Below, piece after piece: positions 15,351 to 22,984 of a DNA stretch of 36,731 nucleotides; within the stretch, counting starts at the first letter, position 1; every line of letters starts with the position of its first letter. The DNA is from Thermococcus sp. GTDB taxonomy: Archaea; Methanobacteriota_B; Thermococci; Thermococcales; Thermococcaceae. Below the pieces are notes generated by a model. It was not told the DNA's origin. It saw only the letters and a list, made by a program, of their open reading frames with translations, and searched no databases. The DNA is taken from assembly GCF_027052235.1 (NCBI RefSeq), contig NZ_JALUFF010000048.1:1-36731 (forward strand). The letters run 5' to 3'. The translations under genes were made by a program, and so were the position numbers.

Positions 15351-16127
15351 ATGCTGTACGCCGTGATACCCCTTGAGGCAATCCTGATACTCTACGCGCT
15401 GGGGAGGTCTGGCCTCGCCCTCATCCTGGGGGTATCCTTCACGCTTGCAATAATCTACCTCTGGTCTTCGAGGCACAGGTTCGGCGATGAGTTAATGCCA
15501 CTGGAGAGAAGGGAGTTCCCCTGGCTCTACGACGGCATAGCCGAGCTCGCCGAGAGGGCGGGTATTGTTATGCCGAAGGTTTACCTCCTCGATGATTACA
15601 TACCCAACGCCTACTCCTTCGGTAACACGATAGTTCTCTCGCTGGGCCTCTTCGAAGTCCTCGACAGGGACGAGGTTCTGGCGGTCGCTGCCCATGAGCT
15701 CGGCCACATAAAGAACGGGGACACGATGCTCTTTCCGGTGGTTACCTACGGGAGATATCTCTTCGCCGTGACGACGTTGGTTCTTCTGGCCCTGGGCTCA
15801 AACTTTGTGAGACTCCTGGCACTACTCCTCTACATCGGCTACGAAGTCGAGAGAAGCTCCTTTATGAAGGGCAGGGAGTTCAAGGCCGACGAGACGGCGC
15901 TGAGGCTGTTGAAGGTGCCCATGAGCCTCAGGAAGGCCCTTGAGGAGCTGAAGTACTACGAAGACCTGAGGGAAACCGTAAAGGTCAGCGGTGTCCCGAG
16001 CATAGAGCCGGGCATAGAGAGGGAGAAGAAGTTCACGTTCATCCCAGAGACCCACCCAACGTATGAGGAGAGGATATGGCGCATAACCTATGAGATGAAC
16101 CAGCTTGCGAACAGGAACCTGCAGTGA
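15351..16127 (+). CDS. M48-family membrane zinc metalloprotease (HtpX-like)
   Basis: A 258-residue protease with two N-terminal membrane segments (about 2-18 and 21-38), the zinc motif H115-E-L-G-H119 and the third ligand E176 in GREFKADETALRLL. A further hydrophobic hairpin lies at about 128-165, as in HtpX/Ste24-type enzymes. It should cleave membrane or misfolded proteins with the active site on the cytoplasmic side. ATG 15351 follows GTGATGGG and is 7 nt after the repressor stop; the next gene overlaps its stop as TGATG. The operon thus contains repressor, protease and dCMP deaminase. A protease-controlled repressor circuit is plausible but unproven. Confidence 0.9.
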   Translation: MLYAVIPLEAILILYALGRSGLALILGVSFTLAIIYLWSSRHRFGDELMPLERREFPWLYDGIAELAERAGIVMPKVYLLDDYIPNAYSFGNTIVLSLGLFEVLDRDEVLAVAAHELGHIKNGDTMLFPVVTYGRYLFAVTTLVLLALGSNFVRLLALLLYIGYEVERSSFMKGREFKADETALRLLKVPMSLRKALEELKYYEDLRETVKVSGVPSIEPGIEREKKFTFIPETHPTYEERIWRITYEMNQLANRNLQ

Positions 16128-16666
16128 TGGGTATGGGAGTAGAGATAGTGCTAGACGAGGAGAAGGCGGAGAGGATAAAGCGGGTCAGACCAACGAAGGA
16201 CGAGTACTTCATGCTCATAGCAAAGCTAGTCTCTCTGAGAGCAACCTGTCCGCGTCTGAGAGTTGGTGCGGTGGCAGTCAAAGACGGCTACATTCTGGCG
16301 ACTGGATATAACGGTGCACCAAGGGGAATGGACCACTGCATAGACGTTGGCTGTCTCATAGTTGACGGCCACTGCCACAGGGCTGTCCATGCGGAGCAGA
16401 ACGTCATAGCGATGGCGGCTAGGAAGGGCATAAGCCTTGAGGGAGCGACGCTCTACGTTACCCACTTTCCCTGTGACACCTGCTTTAAACTTCTAGTCAA
16501 CGCTGGCATAAAGGAGATCGTCTACGAGGAGATGTACCCCAACGAGGCCACAGAGATACTCCTGAAGGAGGCACAGGAGAAGGGAATAATAAAGATAAGG
16601 CAGTTCAAGCTCCCAAAGGAGCGCGTGAGGCTCTTCCTTGAGGAGCTCTTCGGCGAGGACTTCTAA
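16127..16666 (+). CDS. Deoxycytidylate (dCMP) deaminase family protein
   Basis: A 179-residue zinc deaminase supplying dUMP for thymidylate synthesis. The catalytic zinc site is H88-A-E90 in VHAEQN plus C116-x2-C119 in FPCDTC. The stretch HCIDVGCLIVDGHCH contains extra Cys and His residues at the place where phage T4-type dCMP deaminases bind a second zinc. Start choice: ATG 16127 overlaps the upstream TGA as TGATG; GTG 16124 and ATG 16133 remain possible because no clear ribosome binding site is seen. Coupled to the metalloprotease gene. It converges on the DUF2304 gene with a 4-nt overlap. Confidence 0.9.
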   Translation: MGMGVEIVLDEEKAERIKRVRPTKDEYFMLIAKLVSLRATCPRLRVGAVAVKDGYILATGYNGAPRGMDHCIDVGCLIVDGHCHRAVHAEQNVIAMAARKGISLEGATLYVTHFPCDTCFKLLVNAGIKEIVYEEMYPNEATEILLKEAQEKGIIKIRQFKLPKERVRLFLEELFGEDF

Positions 16667-17028
16667 CCTTTCTCCTCAAGCTTTTTGAGCCTCTCGTTTA
16701 TCTCCTCAAGCTCTATCGCTATCTTCCTTGTCAGCTCGGTTATCTCCCTCTCGGTCCTGTCAACGGCAAGATAAACCTTAAACAGCAGGAGGTAGGAGAG
16801 GCCTATCGCCACTATGAAGAGGGCATCGAGACCCCTTCCGAGGCCAAGGATAGTCTTTATGAAGTTGGCCAGCTCGATTGGGAAGAGGGCTATGACAAGA
16901 AGAACCCCGAGCAGAACCTCCCAGAAAATAAGGTCGCCCCATTCGAGCTCTCTTTTCCCGTATTTCCCGATGACGTAGAGCATCAAACCGGCGGTAACGA
17001 TGATCGCTATGTACTGCACGGCGTACAT
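16663..17028 (-). CDS. DUF2304 membrane protein
   Basis: A 121-residue protein with three hydrophobic segments (YIAIIVTAGLMLYVIG, LIFWEVLLGVLLVIALF, LDALFIVAIGLSYLLLFKVYL) and a C-terminal cytoplasmic coiled coil (TEREITELTRKIAIELEEIN and on). This is the DUF2304 architecture, commonly found next to GT2 dolichyl-phosphate glycosyltransferases as a membrane partner. ATG 17028 (MYAVQY) has GGTG with 6-nt spacing; ATG 17034 and GTG 17037 are in frame but lie within the ribosome binding region and the end of the upstream gene. Directly follows and is coupled to the HAD-glycosyltransferase fusion. Confidence 0.85.
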   Translation of the reverse strand: MYAVQYIAIIVTAGLMLYVIGKYGKRELEWGDLIFWEVLLGVLLVIALFPIELANFIKTILGLGRGLDALFIVAIGLSYLLLFKVYLAVDRTEREITELTRKIAIELEEINERLKKLEEKG

Positions 17029-17033
17029 GGGCA

Positions 17034-18356
17034 TCACCTCAACTTGTCAAACAGCAGGTTGAGGGCAATCTTAATCCCCTCAAATATGTTGGTGCCCTTC
17101 TTCATGGAGTATTCGGTGTAAACGGCCCTTATGGGAACCTCGACGATCCTGCATCCTGCCTTGGAGGCCTCGATGATTATCTCGCTCGAAACGGCGTAGC
17201 GGTCGCAGGTTATCCTTATCTTGGACAGGCACTCGCCGCTCAGGCACCTGAGCCCGCTCTGACTGTCGCTGACGTACTTCCCGGCGAAGATTGCAGTCAC
17301 GAAGTCGAGAACGAAGTTGCCGAACCTCTTGACGAAGGGCATCTCGCTCGTGTCACCCTTGAGCCTTGAGCCGACGGCGAAGTCCGCCCTGCCCTCAGCA
17401 ACCGGCCTCATAACGCGGAGCGCATCCTCAACGAGGTGCTGGCCGTCGGCGTCGAAGGTTAGCACAATTTTCGCCCCCCTCCTCAGGGCGTAGGCGAAGC
17501 CGGTCCCAAGTGCACCGCCCAGCCCCCTGTTGACGAGATGCCTAAGAACGTGGACGCCGTAGGACCTCGCTATCTCCTCAGTCCTATCTCTGGAGCCGTC
17601 GTTTACGACAACAACCTCATCACGCCTGAAGTACTTCAGGAGCTCCTCAAGGACAGAGCCTATGGTTTTCTCCTCGTTGTACGCCGGAACAACAACGTAG
17701 CTTGAGAAGAGCCTTTCGAGGAGGGCCTTCAGCTTCGGCAGGTTCTCCACCTCGAAGTCGGGTTCCGCCTCGACCTGGAAGCTCATCCTTCCGGCGTTGT
17801 GGCCCGTTACCAGAACCGTTAGGGCGCCAACTTCTCTCGCCGGAATCACGTCGTAGCCGTGGTCGCCTATGACGAGGGTCTTCTCCGGCGGAACACCGAG
17901 GGAGGAGATAATCCTCCTCAGCTGGCCGGCACTGGGCTTCAGTTCCTCCGGAGGGACATCGTCCCTTGTGGAGATTATGTCGAAGTAGCCGATTAGACCG
18001 TTCATCTCAAGGGCTTTAACGGCGGCACTTCTGGAACTCCTCGTCATGATGGCGAGCTTCACGCCCCTATTCTTCAGGAATTCGAGGAGCTCAGTGGCCC
18101 CTTCAAAGGGGAAGCTCTCCTCCATCCTTTCTGTCTCCAGTCCAACGAGGATTGAATAAAGCTCCTCGAAAGGTATCCCCGTTTCCCTCGAAATCCTCAG
18201 GAGACCCTCATACATTGGGGTTAGGTCACCAACGACTTTCTCATCTATTCCCATTCCGATGAGCCTCTTCCTGAGCTCTTCCTTTATCTCGCTGAAGGGC
18301 CTTTTGGCCCCGATGAGGGTGCCATCGAGGTCGAAGACGGCCAGCCTTATATCCAT
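17034..18356 (-). CDS. HAD phosphatase fused to a GT2 glycosyltransferase
   Basis: A 440-residue two-domain protein. Residues 1-212 form a HAD hydrolase of the phosphoglycolate phosphatase type: D9-x-D11-GT, TRSS near 105, K140-P and VIGDHGYDV with D165. From about residue 219 a GT2 family glycosyltransferase begins: VVVPAYNEEKTIGSVLEELL, VVVNDGSRDRTEE and the metal-binding D302-A-D304 in FDADGQH. It resembles dolichyl-phosphate mannose/glucose synthases but lacks C-terminal membrane helices. The neighbouring DUF2304 protein may supply membrane attachment. ATG 18356 has GGTGATAGC upstream. No stop or frameshift lies at the domain boundary, so the fusion is real in this sequence. The link between phosphatase and sugar transfer is not known. 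Confidence 0.9.
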   Translation of the reverse strand: MDIRLAVFDLDGTLIGAKRPFSEIKEELRKRLIGMGIDEKVVGDLTPMYEGLLRISRETGIPFEELYSILVGLETERMEESFPFEGATELLEFLKNRGVKLAIMTRSSRSAAVKALEMNGLIGYFDIISTRDDVPPEELKPSAGQLRRIISSLGVPPEKTLVIGDHGYDVIPAREVGALTVLVTGHNAGRMSFQVEAEPDFEVENLPKLKALLERLFSSYVVVPAYNEEKTIGSVLEELLKYFRRDEVVVVNDGSRDRTEEIARSYGVHVLRHLVNRGLGGALGTGFAYALRRGAKIVLTFDADGQHLVEDALRVMRPVAEGRADFAVGSRLKGDTSEMPFVKRFGNFVLDFVTAIFAGKYVSDSQSGLRCLSGECLSKIRITCDRYAVSSEIIIEASKAGCRIVEVPIRAVYTEYSMKKGTNIFEGIKIALNLLFDKLR

Positions 18357-18386
18357 GCTATCACCGAAGGGTTTATTTTTGGTGAG

Positions 18387-18402
18387 ACCAAGGTGCCTTG
18401 GT
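18387..18402. promoter_or_regulatory. Perfect inverted repeat in the 5' region of the GlcNAc-1-P transferase gene
   Basis: ACCAAGG-TG-CCTTGGT has perfect 7-bp arms. A TATA-like GGTTTATTTTT at 18370-18380 puts transcription start close to or inside the repeat. It also overlaps both possible ribosome binding sites (18391-18395 and 18400-18403). It could be an operator or an RNA hairpin hiding the ribosome binding site. Confidence 0.45.
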
Positions 18403-18409
18403 GTCAGAG

Positions 18410-19312
18410 ATGCTTGGAACGGCTTTCTTTATAGCTTTAATCCTCTCGGTCACGCTGACGCCCTACGTGGCCGGGCTCATGAAAAAGGCCGGTGTTGTGG
18501 GGCGGGATATCCATAAGCTTGAACAGCCCGAGGTTCCCGAAATGGGGGGCCTCGCTGTGGTAATGTCAGTTGCCCTCGCCACGTCATTAGTCGGTGTTGA
18601 TGGCGTACCCGTTATTATCTTCCTCCTCTTCGCCCTCATCGGTGTTCTCGATGATCTTACGGCCCTAAAGCAGTTCCACAAGGTTCTACTGTCAATCCTA
18701 GTGGCCCTTCCGGTGGCACTCGTAAAGGTCCCGGATTGGGTGAGCTTTCCCGGTTATGCCATCAACCTCAGTGTGCTGTATCCCCTCTTCGCCATCCTCT
18801 TCGTTGTCGGCTCGGCAAACCTCGTGAACATGCTGGCCGGCTTCAACGGCCTTGAGGCCGGGACGAGTGCCATAGCCCTCGCCTTTCTGGCCCTAATAAC
18901 CGGGGGCACCGCGAGGGAGTTAGCGCTCGCCGGCCTTGGGGCGTCCCTCGGGTTTCTACTCTGGAACAGGTATCCAGCGAGGGTCTTTCCCGGCGATACG
19001 GGAACACTTTCACTGGGGGCCCTCATAGGGCTCGTGGGAATCCTTGGAAAGGTCGAGTTCTACGCCGGCCTGCTCCTCATCCCCCATTTCATGGACTTCA
19101 CGATAAAAGCAATAGGGGTGCGCTTCGGTGTCAGGAAGCACGGGCGCACCGAAGTTTTGCCGGATGGAACCCTTAAGGCCCCGCCTTACCCGAGCTTCCT
19201 CGGGCTGATAATGAGAAAAATCAGGGTGAACGAGCCGAAGCTCGTCGCGATGGTCTGGCTCATTGAGCTTTCCCTTGGTCTTCTCGTCCTCTTTCTGACT
19301 CGATTACCTTGA
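18410..19312 (+). CDS. UDP-GlcNAc:dolichyl-phosphate GlcNAc-1-phosphotransferase family (AglH/Alg7/MraY-like)
   Basis: A 300-residue polytopic enzyme of the glycosyltransferase 4 family. It transfers a sugar-1-phosphate from a UDP-sugar to a polyprenyl phosphate, the first step of N-glycan lipid assembly. About ten hydrophobic segments are visible. Family motifs include PEVPEMGGLAV near the start, LIGVLDDL with the metal-binding DD, ANLVNMLAGFNGLEAG and RVFPGDTGTLSLGA. The start is ambiguous: ATG 18410 has GGTG with 6-nt spacing and begins just before the first helix; GTG 18401 has AGGTG with 5-nt spacing. Divergent from the HAD-GT2 gene. Its last 53 nt overlap the end of the opposing cas6-like gene. 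Confidence 0.9.
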   Translation: MLGTAFFIALILSVTLTPYVAGLMKKAGVVGRDIHKLEQPEVPEMGGLAVVMSVALATSLVGVDGVPVIIFLLFALIGVLDDLTALKQFHKVLLSILVALPVALVKVPDWVSFPGYAINLSVLYPLFAILFVVGSANLVNMLAGFNGLEAGTSAIALAFLALITGGTARELALAGLGASLGFLLWNRYPARVFPGDTGTLSLGALIGLVGILGKVEFYAGLLLIPHFMDFTIKAIGVRFGVRKHGRTEVLPDGTLKAPPYPSFLGLIMRKIRVNEPKLVAMVWLIELSLGLLVLFLTRLP

Positions 19313-20018
19313 CCATCCCGAAGCCATACCTCGTTTTTTCTCCAAAGCCGTTCTCGTAGCCGAGCTTCGCTATCTCCTCGGAGCCGGAATACCTGAAAAC
19401 CATGAGGGAGCCCCGGTAGTAGACGTTCCTGACGAGTATCCTGACGGGCTTGAACTTTATGACCTCGATTCTGAAGTCCTTGTTGGGTGGCATCTCACCG
19501 TAGAGGGTAGAGTACCTGAGGAGCATCACCTTGCGGAGCTTGTCCTGGAACATGGGGTCGTCGGGATATAGATCCCATACCTTCATCTTCCCGTCCACGA
19601 GCCTGACCGTCCTCACGAGGATGGGGCTGAGGGTGGAAAAGAGGGAATTGCCCTTAAGCTTTGGCTCCCTGAGGACTCTAACGTCCTCCGCTATAAAGGT
19701 CGCGTCCTCTATTCTAAGCGTTGGGCTGTCTATGAAGCCCTCGCTTATGGCCTTTATGACCTCCGGCGAGTGAGACGAGACGTAGAGGGAAACGTCATCC
19801 GAGAGAACCCTGATGCCCCTCTCCGGTACTATCTCCCTCTTCCTTATCATTATCCTAGAGAAGGTGAAGTAGTCAACCTGACTCGCCTCGACTTCTCTTG
19901 CAAGCTCGGGGGATACTATGCTTATCTTCTCAAGGAGCTGGGTGTAAACGTCGTAGTTATAGTTAAACGGCAGAAGTGTGTCATCTTCAGCGGGCCTAAG
20001 TTTAATCTCCACTCTCAT
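19260..20018 (-). CDS. cas6: Cas6-family protein lacking the canonical catalytic residues, orphan
   Basis: A 252-residue RAMP protein matching Pyrococcus Cas6 along its length: an N-terminal ferredoxin-like fold, VLREPKLKGNSLFSTLSPILV in the middle, and the Gly-rich loop GYENGFGEKTRYGFGMVKV at the C-terminus. Cas6 cuts CRISPR repeat RNA. By alignment with my recollection of P. furiosus Cas6 (Tyr31, His46, Lys52), this protein has Lys31 in place of Tyr and no His before His83, its only histidine. That resembles the non-catalytic Cas6nc described from P. horikoshii. No other cas gene or CRISPR array is in the window. ATG 20018 follows GGTGG. It converges on and overlaps the GlcNAc-1-P transferase gene by 53 nt. 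Confidence 0.88.
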   Translation of the reverse strand: MRVEIKLRPAEDDTLLPFNYNYDVYTQLLEKISIVSPELAREVEASQVDYFTFSRIMIRKREIVPERGIRVLSDDVSLYVSSHSPEVIKAISEGFIDSPTLRIEDATFIAEDVRVLREPKLKGNSLFSTLSPILVRTVRLVDGKMKVWDLYPDDPMFQDKLRKVMLLRYSTLYGEMPPNKDFRIEVIKFKPVRILVRNVYYRGSLMVFRYSGSEEIAKLGYENGFGEKTRYGFGMVKVIESERGREDQGKAQ

Positions 20019-20157
20019 TCCACCACCCCATGTTCTACACTATACCCTAGTAAGTATCGAAAGTTAATAAGAATTTCGCGATTGATTGGACAGGATGTTA
20101 ACCCGGAAGTGGATAGAGTTAAAAAGGCTCCAATATTAATCTAGTTAGGTGAGAGAC

Positions 20158-21348
20158 ATGAGCATCGAGGATGCAAATTTCAACGAGGGTTACGATGACT
20201 ACATCACCTTCCTGAAGAGGCGAATAAGACAGCTTGAACTCCAGGTCAGAACCCTGGAAGCGGACAAGGAGAGGCTTGAGAGAGAGCTCTCTCGCCTAAG
20301 GATGGAGATGTCGAGGCTCAGACAGCCACCGGCCTTCGCCGGAACGGTTATAGAGCTACTCGACGATGACAGGGCCATAGTGCAGAACTACAACGGGCCA
20401 CGCTTCGTCGTGAGGATAGCCCCCTGGGTGGAACGCGACAAGCTCAAGCCCGGTTCGAGAGTTGCCCTCGACCAGAGGACAATGGCCGTCGTTGAGATAC
20501 TCCCGAGCGAGAAGGACCCGAGCGTTCTGGGCTTCGAGGTCATAGAGAGGCCAAACGTGACATACAACGACATAGGTGGCCTCGACAGGCAGATACAGGA
20601 GCTCAGAGAGGCCGTCGAACTGCCCCTCAAGCACCCGGAACTCTTTGAGAGAATTGGAATCGAACCTCCCAAGGGAATCCTCCTCTACGGCCCACCGGGG
20701 TGTGGAAAGACCCTGATGGCGAAAGCAGTGGCAAACCACGTCAACGCAACGTTCATCCGCGTCGTCGGTAGCGAGCTCGTGAGGAAGTTCATTGGCGAAG
20801 GCGCCCGCTTAGTCCACGAACTATTCGAGCTGGCCAAGGAAAAGGCTCCGACCATAATCTTCATCGATGAGATAGATGCTATCGGAGCCAAGAGAATGGA
20901 CGAAACAACGGGCGGGGAGAGAGAGGTCAACAGGACACTCATGCAGCTTTTAGCCGAGATGGACGGCTTCGACCCGCGTGGAAACGTCAAGGTTATAGCG
21001 GCCACCAACAGGCCCGACATCCTTGATCCAGCGTTACTCAGGCCCGGACGCTTCGACAGGCTCATAGAGGTTCCACTCCCAGACTTCAGGGGAAGGCTTG
21101 AGATACTCAAGGTTCACACGAGGAAGATGAACCTCAGGAACGTTGACCTCAAAGTTATAGCCGAGCTCACAGAGGGAGCGAGCGGTGCAGACTTGAAGGC
21201 AATAGCGACAGAGGCAGGAATGTTCGCCATAAGGGACAGGCGCGACTACGTCACCCAGCACGACTTCCTGAAGGCAGTCGAGAAGGTTCTCGGGGCCGAG
21301 CAGAGGCTCGCTCAAGCGATAGCGATGCACGAGGTCATGTACGGCTGA
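20158..21348 (+). CDS. pan: Proteasome-activating nucleotidase PAN
   Basis: A 396-residue AAA ATPase that unfolds substrates and feeds them to the 20S proteasome. Domains: N-terminal coiled coil (about 15-57), OB fold (about 60-120) and AAA domain with Walker A GPPGCGKT (178-185), Walker [11 protein letters not shown], arginine-finger region RPGRFDR and the aromatic-hydrophobic pore loop FIGEGA. The last three residues are Met-Tyr-Gly, an HbYX-type tail that opens the proteasome gate. ATG 20158 follows GGTGAGAGAC; an in-frame ATA/GTG region at 20149 is rejected. The 139-bp divergent region upstream also serves the cas6-like gene. A T-rich terminator follows. Confidence 0.98.
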   Translation: MSIEDANFNEGYDDYITFLKRRIRQLELQVRTLEADKERLERELSRLRMEMSRLRQPPAFAGTVIELLDDDRAIVQNYNGPRFVVRIAPWVERDKLKPGSRVALDQRTMAVVEILPSEKDPSVLGFEVIERPNVTYNDIGGLDRQIQELREAVELPLKHPELFERIGIEPPKGILLYGPPGCGKTLMAKAVANHVNATFIRVVGSELVRKFIGEGARLVHELFELAKEKAPTIIFIDEIDAIGAKRMDETTGGEREVNRTLMQLLAEMDGFDPRGNVKVIAATNRPDILDPALLRPGRFDRLIEVPLPDFRGRLEILKVHTRKMNLRNVDLKVIAELTEGASGADLKAIATEAGMFAIRDRRDYVTQHDFLKAVEKVLGAEQRLAQAIAMHEVMYG

Positions 21349-21352
21349 TACA

Positions 21353-21363
21353 TTTTTATTTTT
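21353..21363 (+). terminator. T-rich terminator after pan
   Basis: Two T5 runs separated by one A follow 5 nt after the pan stop. The 219-bp gap up to the RIO2 gene (21349-21567) otherwise contains only a TATA-like GTTTATAAG near 21529-21537. I see no RNA gene or ORF in it. Confidence 0.5.
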
Positions 21364-21567
21364 GACGCTCCCCGTGGGCTTGAGGCGATATTTGCGATTA
21401 AGCCGTTTTACTGCATCCACCACGCTAGGAAACAGGGATTTTCTCAAAGGACATTTCCAATTGACATTTCAGGCATCTAAATGGGGACTTGTTGAGACCT
21501 AAGTTTAAAACAGGGAAAACGGCCGTAGGTTTATAAGAGAGCCGAAAAAACACGGGTGGGAGAGCGT

Positions 21568-22503
21568 ATGGTTAGCAAGCTGCTGGCCCTCGAAGCCTAC
21601 CCCAACCTCAAAGACCTCGACTTCAGGTTACTCCGGGCCGTTGAGCTCAAGATGAGGCACCACCGCTGGGTGCCCCTTGAGGAGATAGCGAAGTTCGCGA
21701 GGCTCGACGTTGAGACCGCATCATTCAGGCTCGGAAGGCTTGACGACTGGGGCCTCGTGAGGCGCAGGAGCGACATAGGCTACATAGGTTACCAGCTCAC
21801 GATACACGGCTACGACACCCTGGCCATAAGGGCCCTCGCCAGAAAAGGCGTCATCGAGGCGATAAGCACGACCCAGATAGGCGTCGGAAAGGACGCGGAC
21901 GTTTACGTCGGGATAACGCCCTCCGGAGAGAGGGTCGCGGTCAAGTTCAACAGGATAGGCGGGAGAACCGCATCGAGGAAAGCTGGCTACCACTCCAGCG
22001 TCTTCCGCGACAAGCATCACACGAGCTGGCTCTACGTTTCGAGGCTCATAGCGAGGAAGGAATACGACGCCCTGGTGCTCTTGAACCCGATAGCGAGCGT
22101 CCCCAAACCAATAGCCTGGAACAGGCACGTCATCGTGATGGAGTTCATCGACGGAAAAGAGCTCGCAGAGCTCCGCGACACGGATTTAAGCAGGGAAGAG
22201 GCGAGGGAGACCCTCGATAAGGTGCTGGAGGAATACCTGAAGATCGTCCGCTTCGGAATAGTGCACTCCGACTTAAGCGAGTTCAACGTCGTCCTGCTGA
22301 GGGATGGCGGGATTATGATAATCGACTGGGCCCAGTACCTCCCAACGGCCGACCCTGAGAGCTACGAACTCCTGAAGAGGGACATAACGGTCATACTCAA
22401 CGCCTTCAGGAGGAGGTGGGGGGTTAGGATTCCCTTCGAGGAGGTCTGGCCCGAGTTTAAATCGGCTTGGAAGGAGAGCAGGGGTGAGGGAGATGGTGAT
22501 TAA
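21568..22503 (+). CDS. rio2: RIO2-type serine protein kinase/ATPase
   Basis: A 311-residue protein with the RIO2 arrangement: an N-terminal winged helix (about 1-85, RHHRWVPLEEIAKFARLD and RLDDWGLVRRR) and a RIO kinase domain. Visible are the nucleotide loop IGVGKDADVYVG, the catalytic Lys in VAVKFNR, the HSDLSEFN catalytic loop and IIDWAQY at the metal-binding position, where many RIO2 proteins have IDFPQ. RIO2 acts in maturation of the small ribosomal subunit. ATG 21568 is preferred over GTG 21556 because GGTGGGAG precedes it by a proper distance. The next gene overlaps its end by 11 nt, forming an operon. Confidence 0.93.
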   Translation: MVSKLLALEAYPNLKDLDFRLLRAVELKMRHHRWVPLEEIAKFARLDVETASFRLGRLDDWGLVRRRSDIGYIGYQLTIHGYDTLAIRALARKGVIEAISTTQIGVGKDADVYVGITPSGERVAVKFNRIGGRTASRKAGYHSSVFRDKHHTSWLYVSRLIARKEYDALVLLNPIASVPKPIAWNRHVIVMEFIDGKELAELRDTDLSREEARETLDKVLEEYLKIVRFGIVHSDLSEFNVVLLRDGGIMIIDWAQYLPTADPESYELLKRDITVILNAFRRRWGVRIPFEEVWPEFKSAWKESRGEGDGD

Positions 22504-22984
22504 GTACGAGCCCCTTAACAGAAGGGAGAAAATAGTTAAACTATTCAGAGAGGCCATAGAGGCCGAGAACAGGAACGACCTTGAGACCGCCAAGAGGAAG
22601 CTCGACGAGATACTGCACGAGAGCATTGACGTTGAGCCGGAGTTCTACTTCGAGGCCTGCTTCCGCCTCGCGGACGTGTTCATCCAAGAGGACAACTACC
22701 GTGGGGCAGTTAAGTGCGCGCTGAGGGCCATACTGAGGGCGCCAAGCAACGACCACTACCGCCTTGGCGTTAGGAGACTGGGTGATATCCTCGGGATAAT
22801 GAAGGTCAGGGGGAGGCTATCCGACCTAGTCGAGAACATGGAGAGCACTCTGAAGCTGATTGAAGAGGACGAGGAGCTCCACCGCTTCGTGAAGGCACTC
22901 GTAAGGCTGGCAAGGGGAGAAAGGGTTGAGGAGACCTTTTCCCTTGAGGAGTTCAACGAGGTAATAAGAGCCCTCTCAGGATGA
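22493..22984 (+). CDS. Helical-repeat (TPR-like) protein, unknown function
   Basis: A 163-residue all-helical protein. Two TPR-like helical pairs are suggested by FREAIEAENRNDLETAKRKL and FRLADVFIQEDNYRGAVKCA, followed by more helices and an acidic C-terminus. There are no catalytic motifs. ATG 22493 has GGGGTG with 6-nt spacing and lies within the last 11 nt of the RIO2 gene, so translation is coupled. This suggests a role near ribosome assembly, by context only. The 3' end overlaps the convergent radical SAM gene by 32 nt. Confidence 0.75.
   Translation: MVIKYEPLNRREKIVKLFREAIEAENRNDLETAKRKLDEILHESIDVEPEFYFEACFRLADVFIQEDNYRGAVKCALRAILRAPSNDHYRLGVRRLGDILGIMKVRGRLSDLVENMESTLKLIEEDEELHRFVKALVRLARGERVEETFSLEEFNEVIRALSG

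Noticed and set aside
18354-18366. TATCAC half-site resembling a TGM before the HAD-GT2 gene
   Set aside because: It is the complement of the GGTGATAGC ribosome binding site and has no partner half-site; the same applies at 36014-36020.
19770-20144. 124-codon plus-strand frame running into the pan promoter
   Set aside because: Mostly antisense to the cas6-like gene with no ribosome binding site or recognisable domain.
19260-20148. CRISPR array near the cas6-like gene
   Set aside because: No regularly spaced repeats of 25-37 nt were seen in either flank; the flanks are coding or a 139-bp divergent promoter region.
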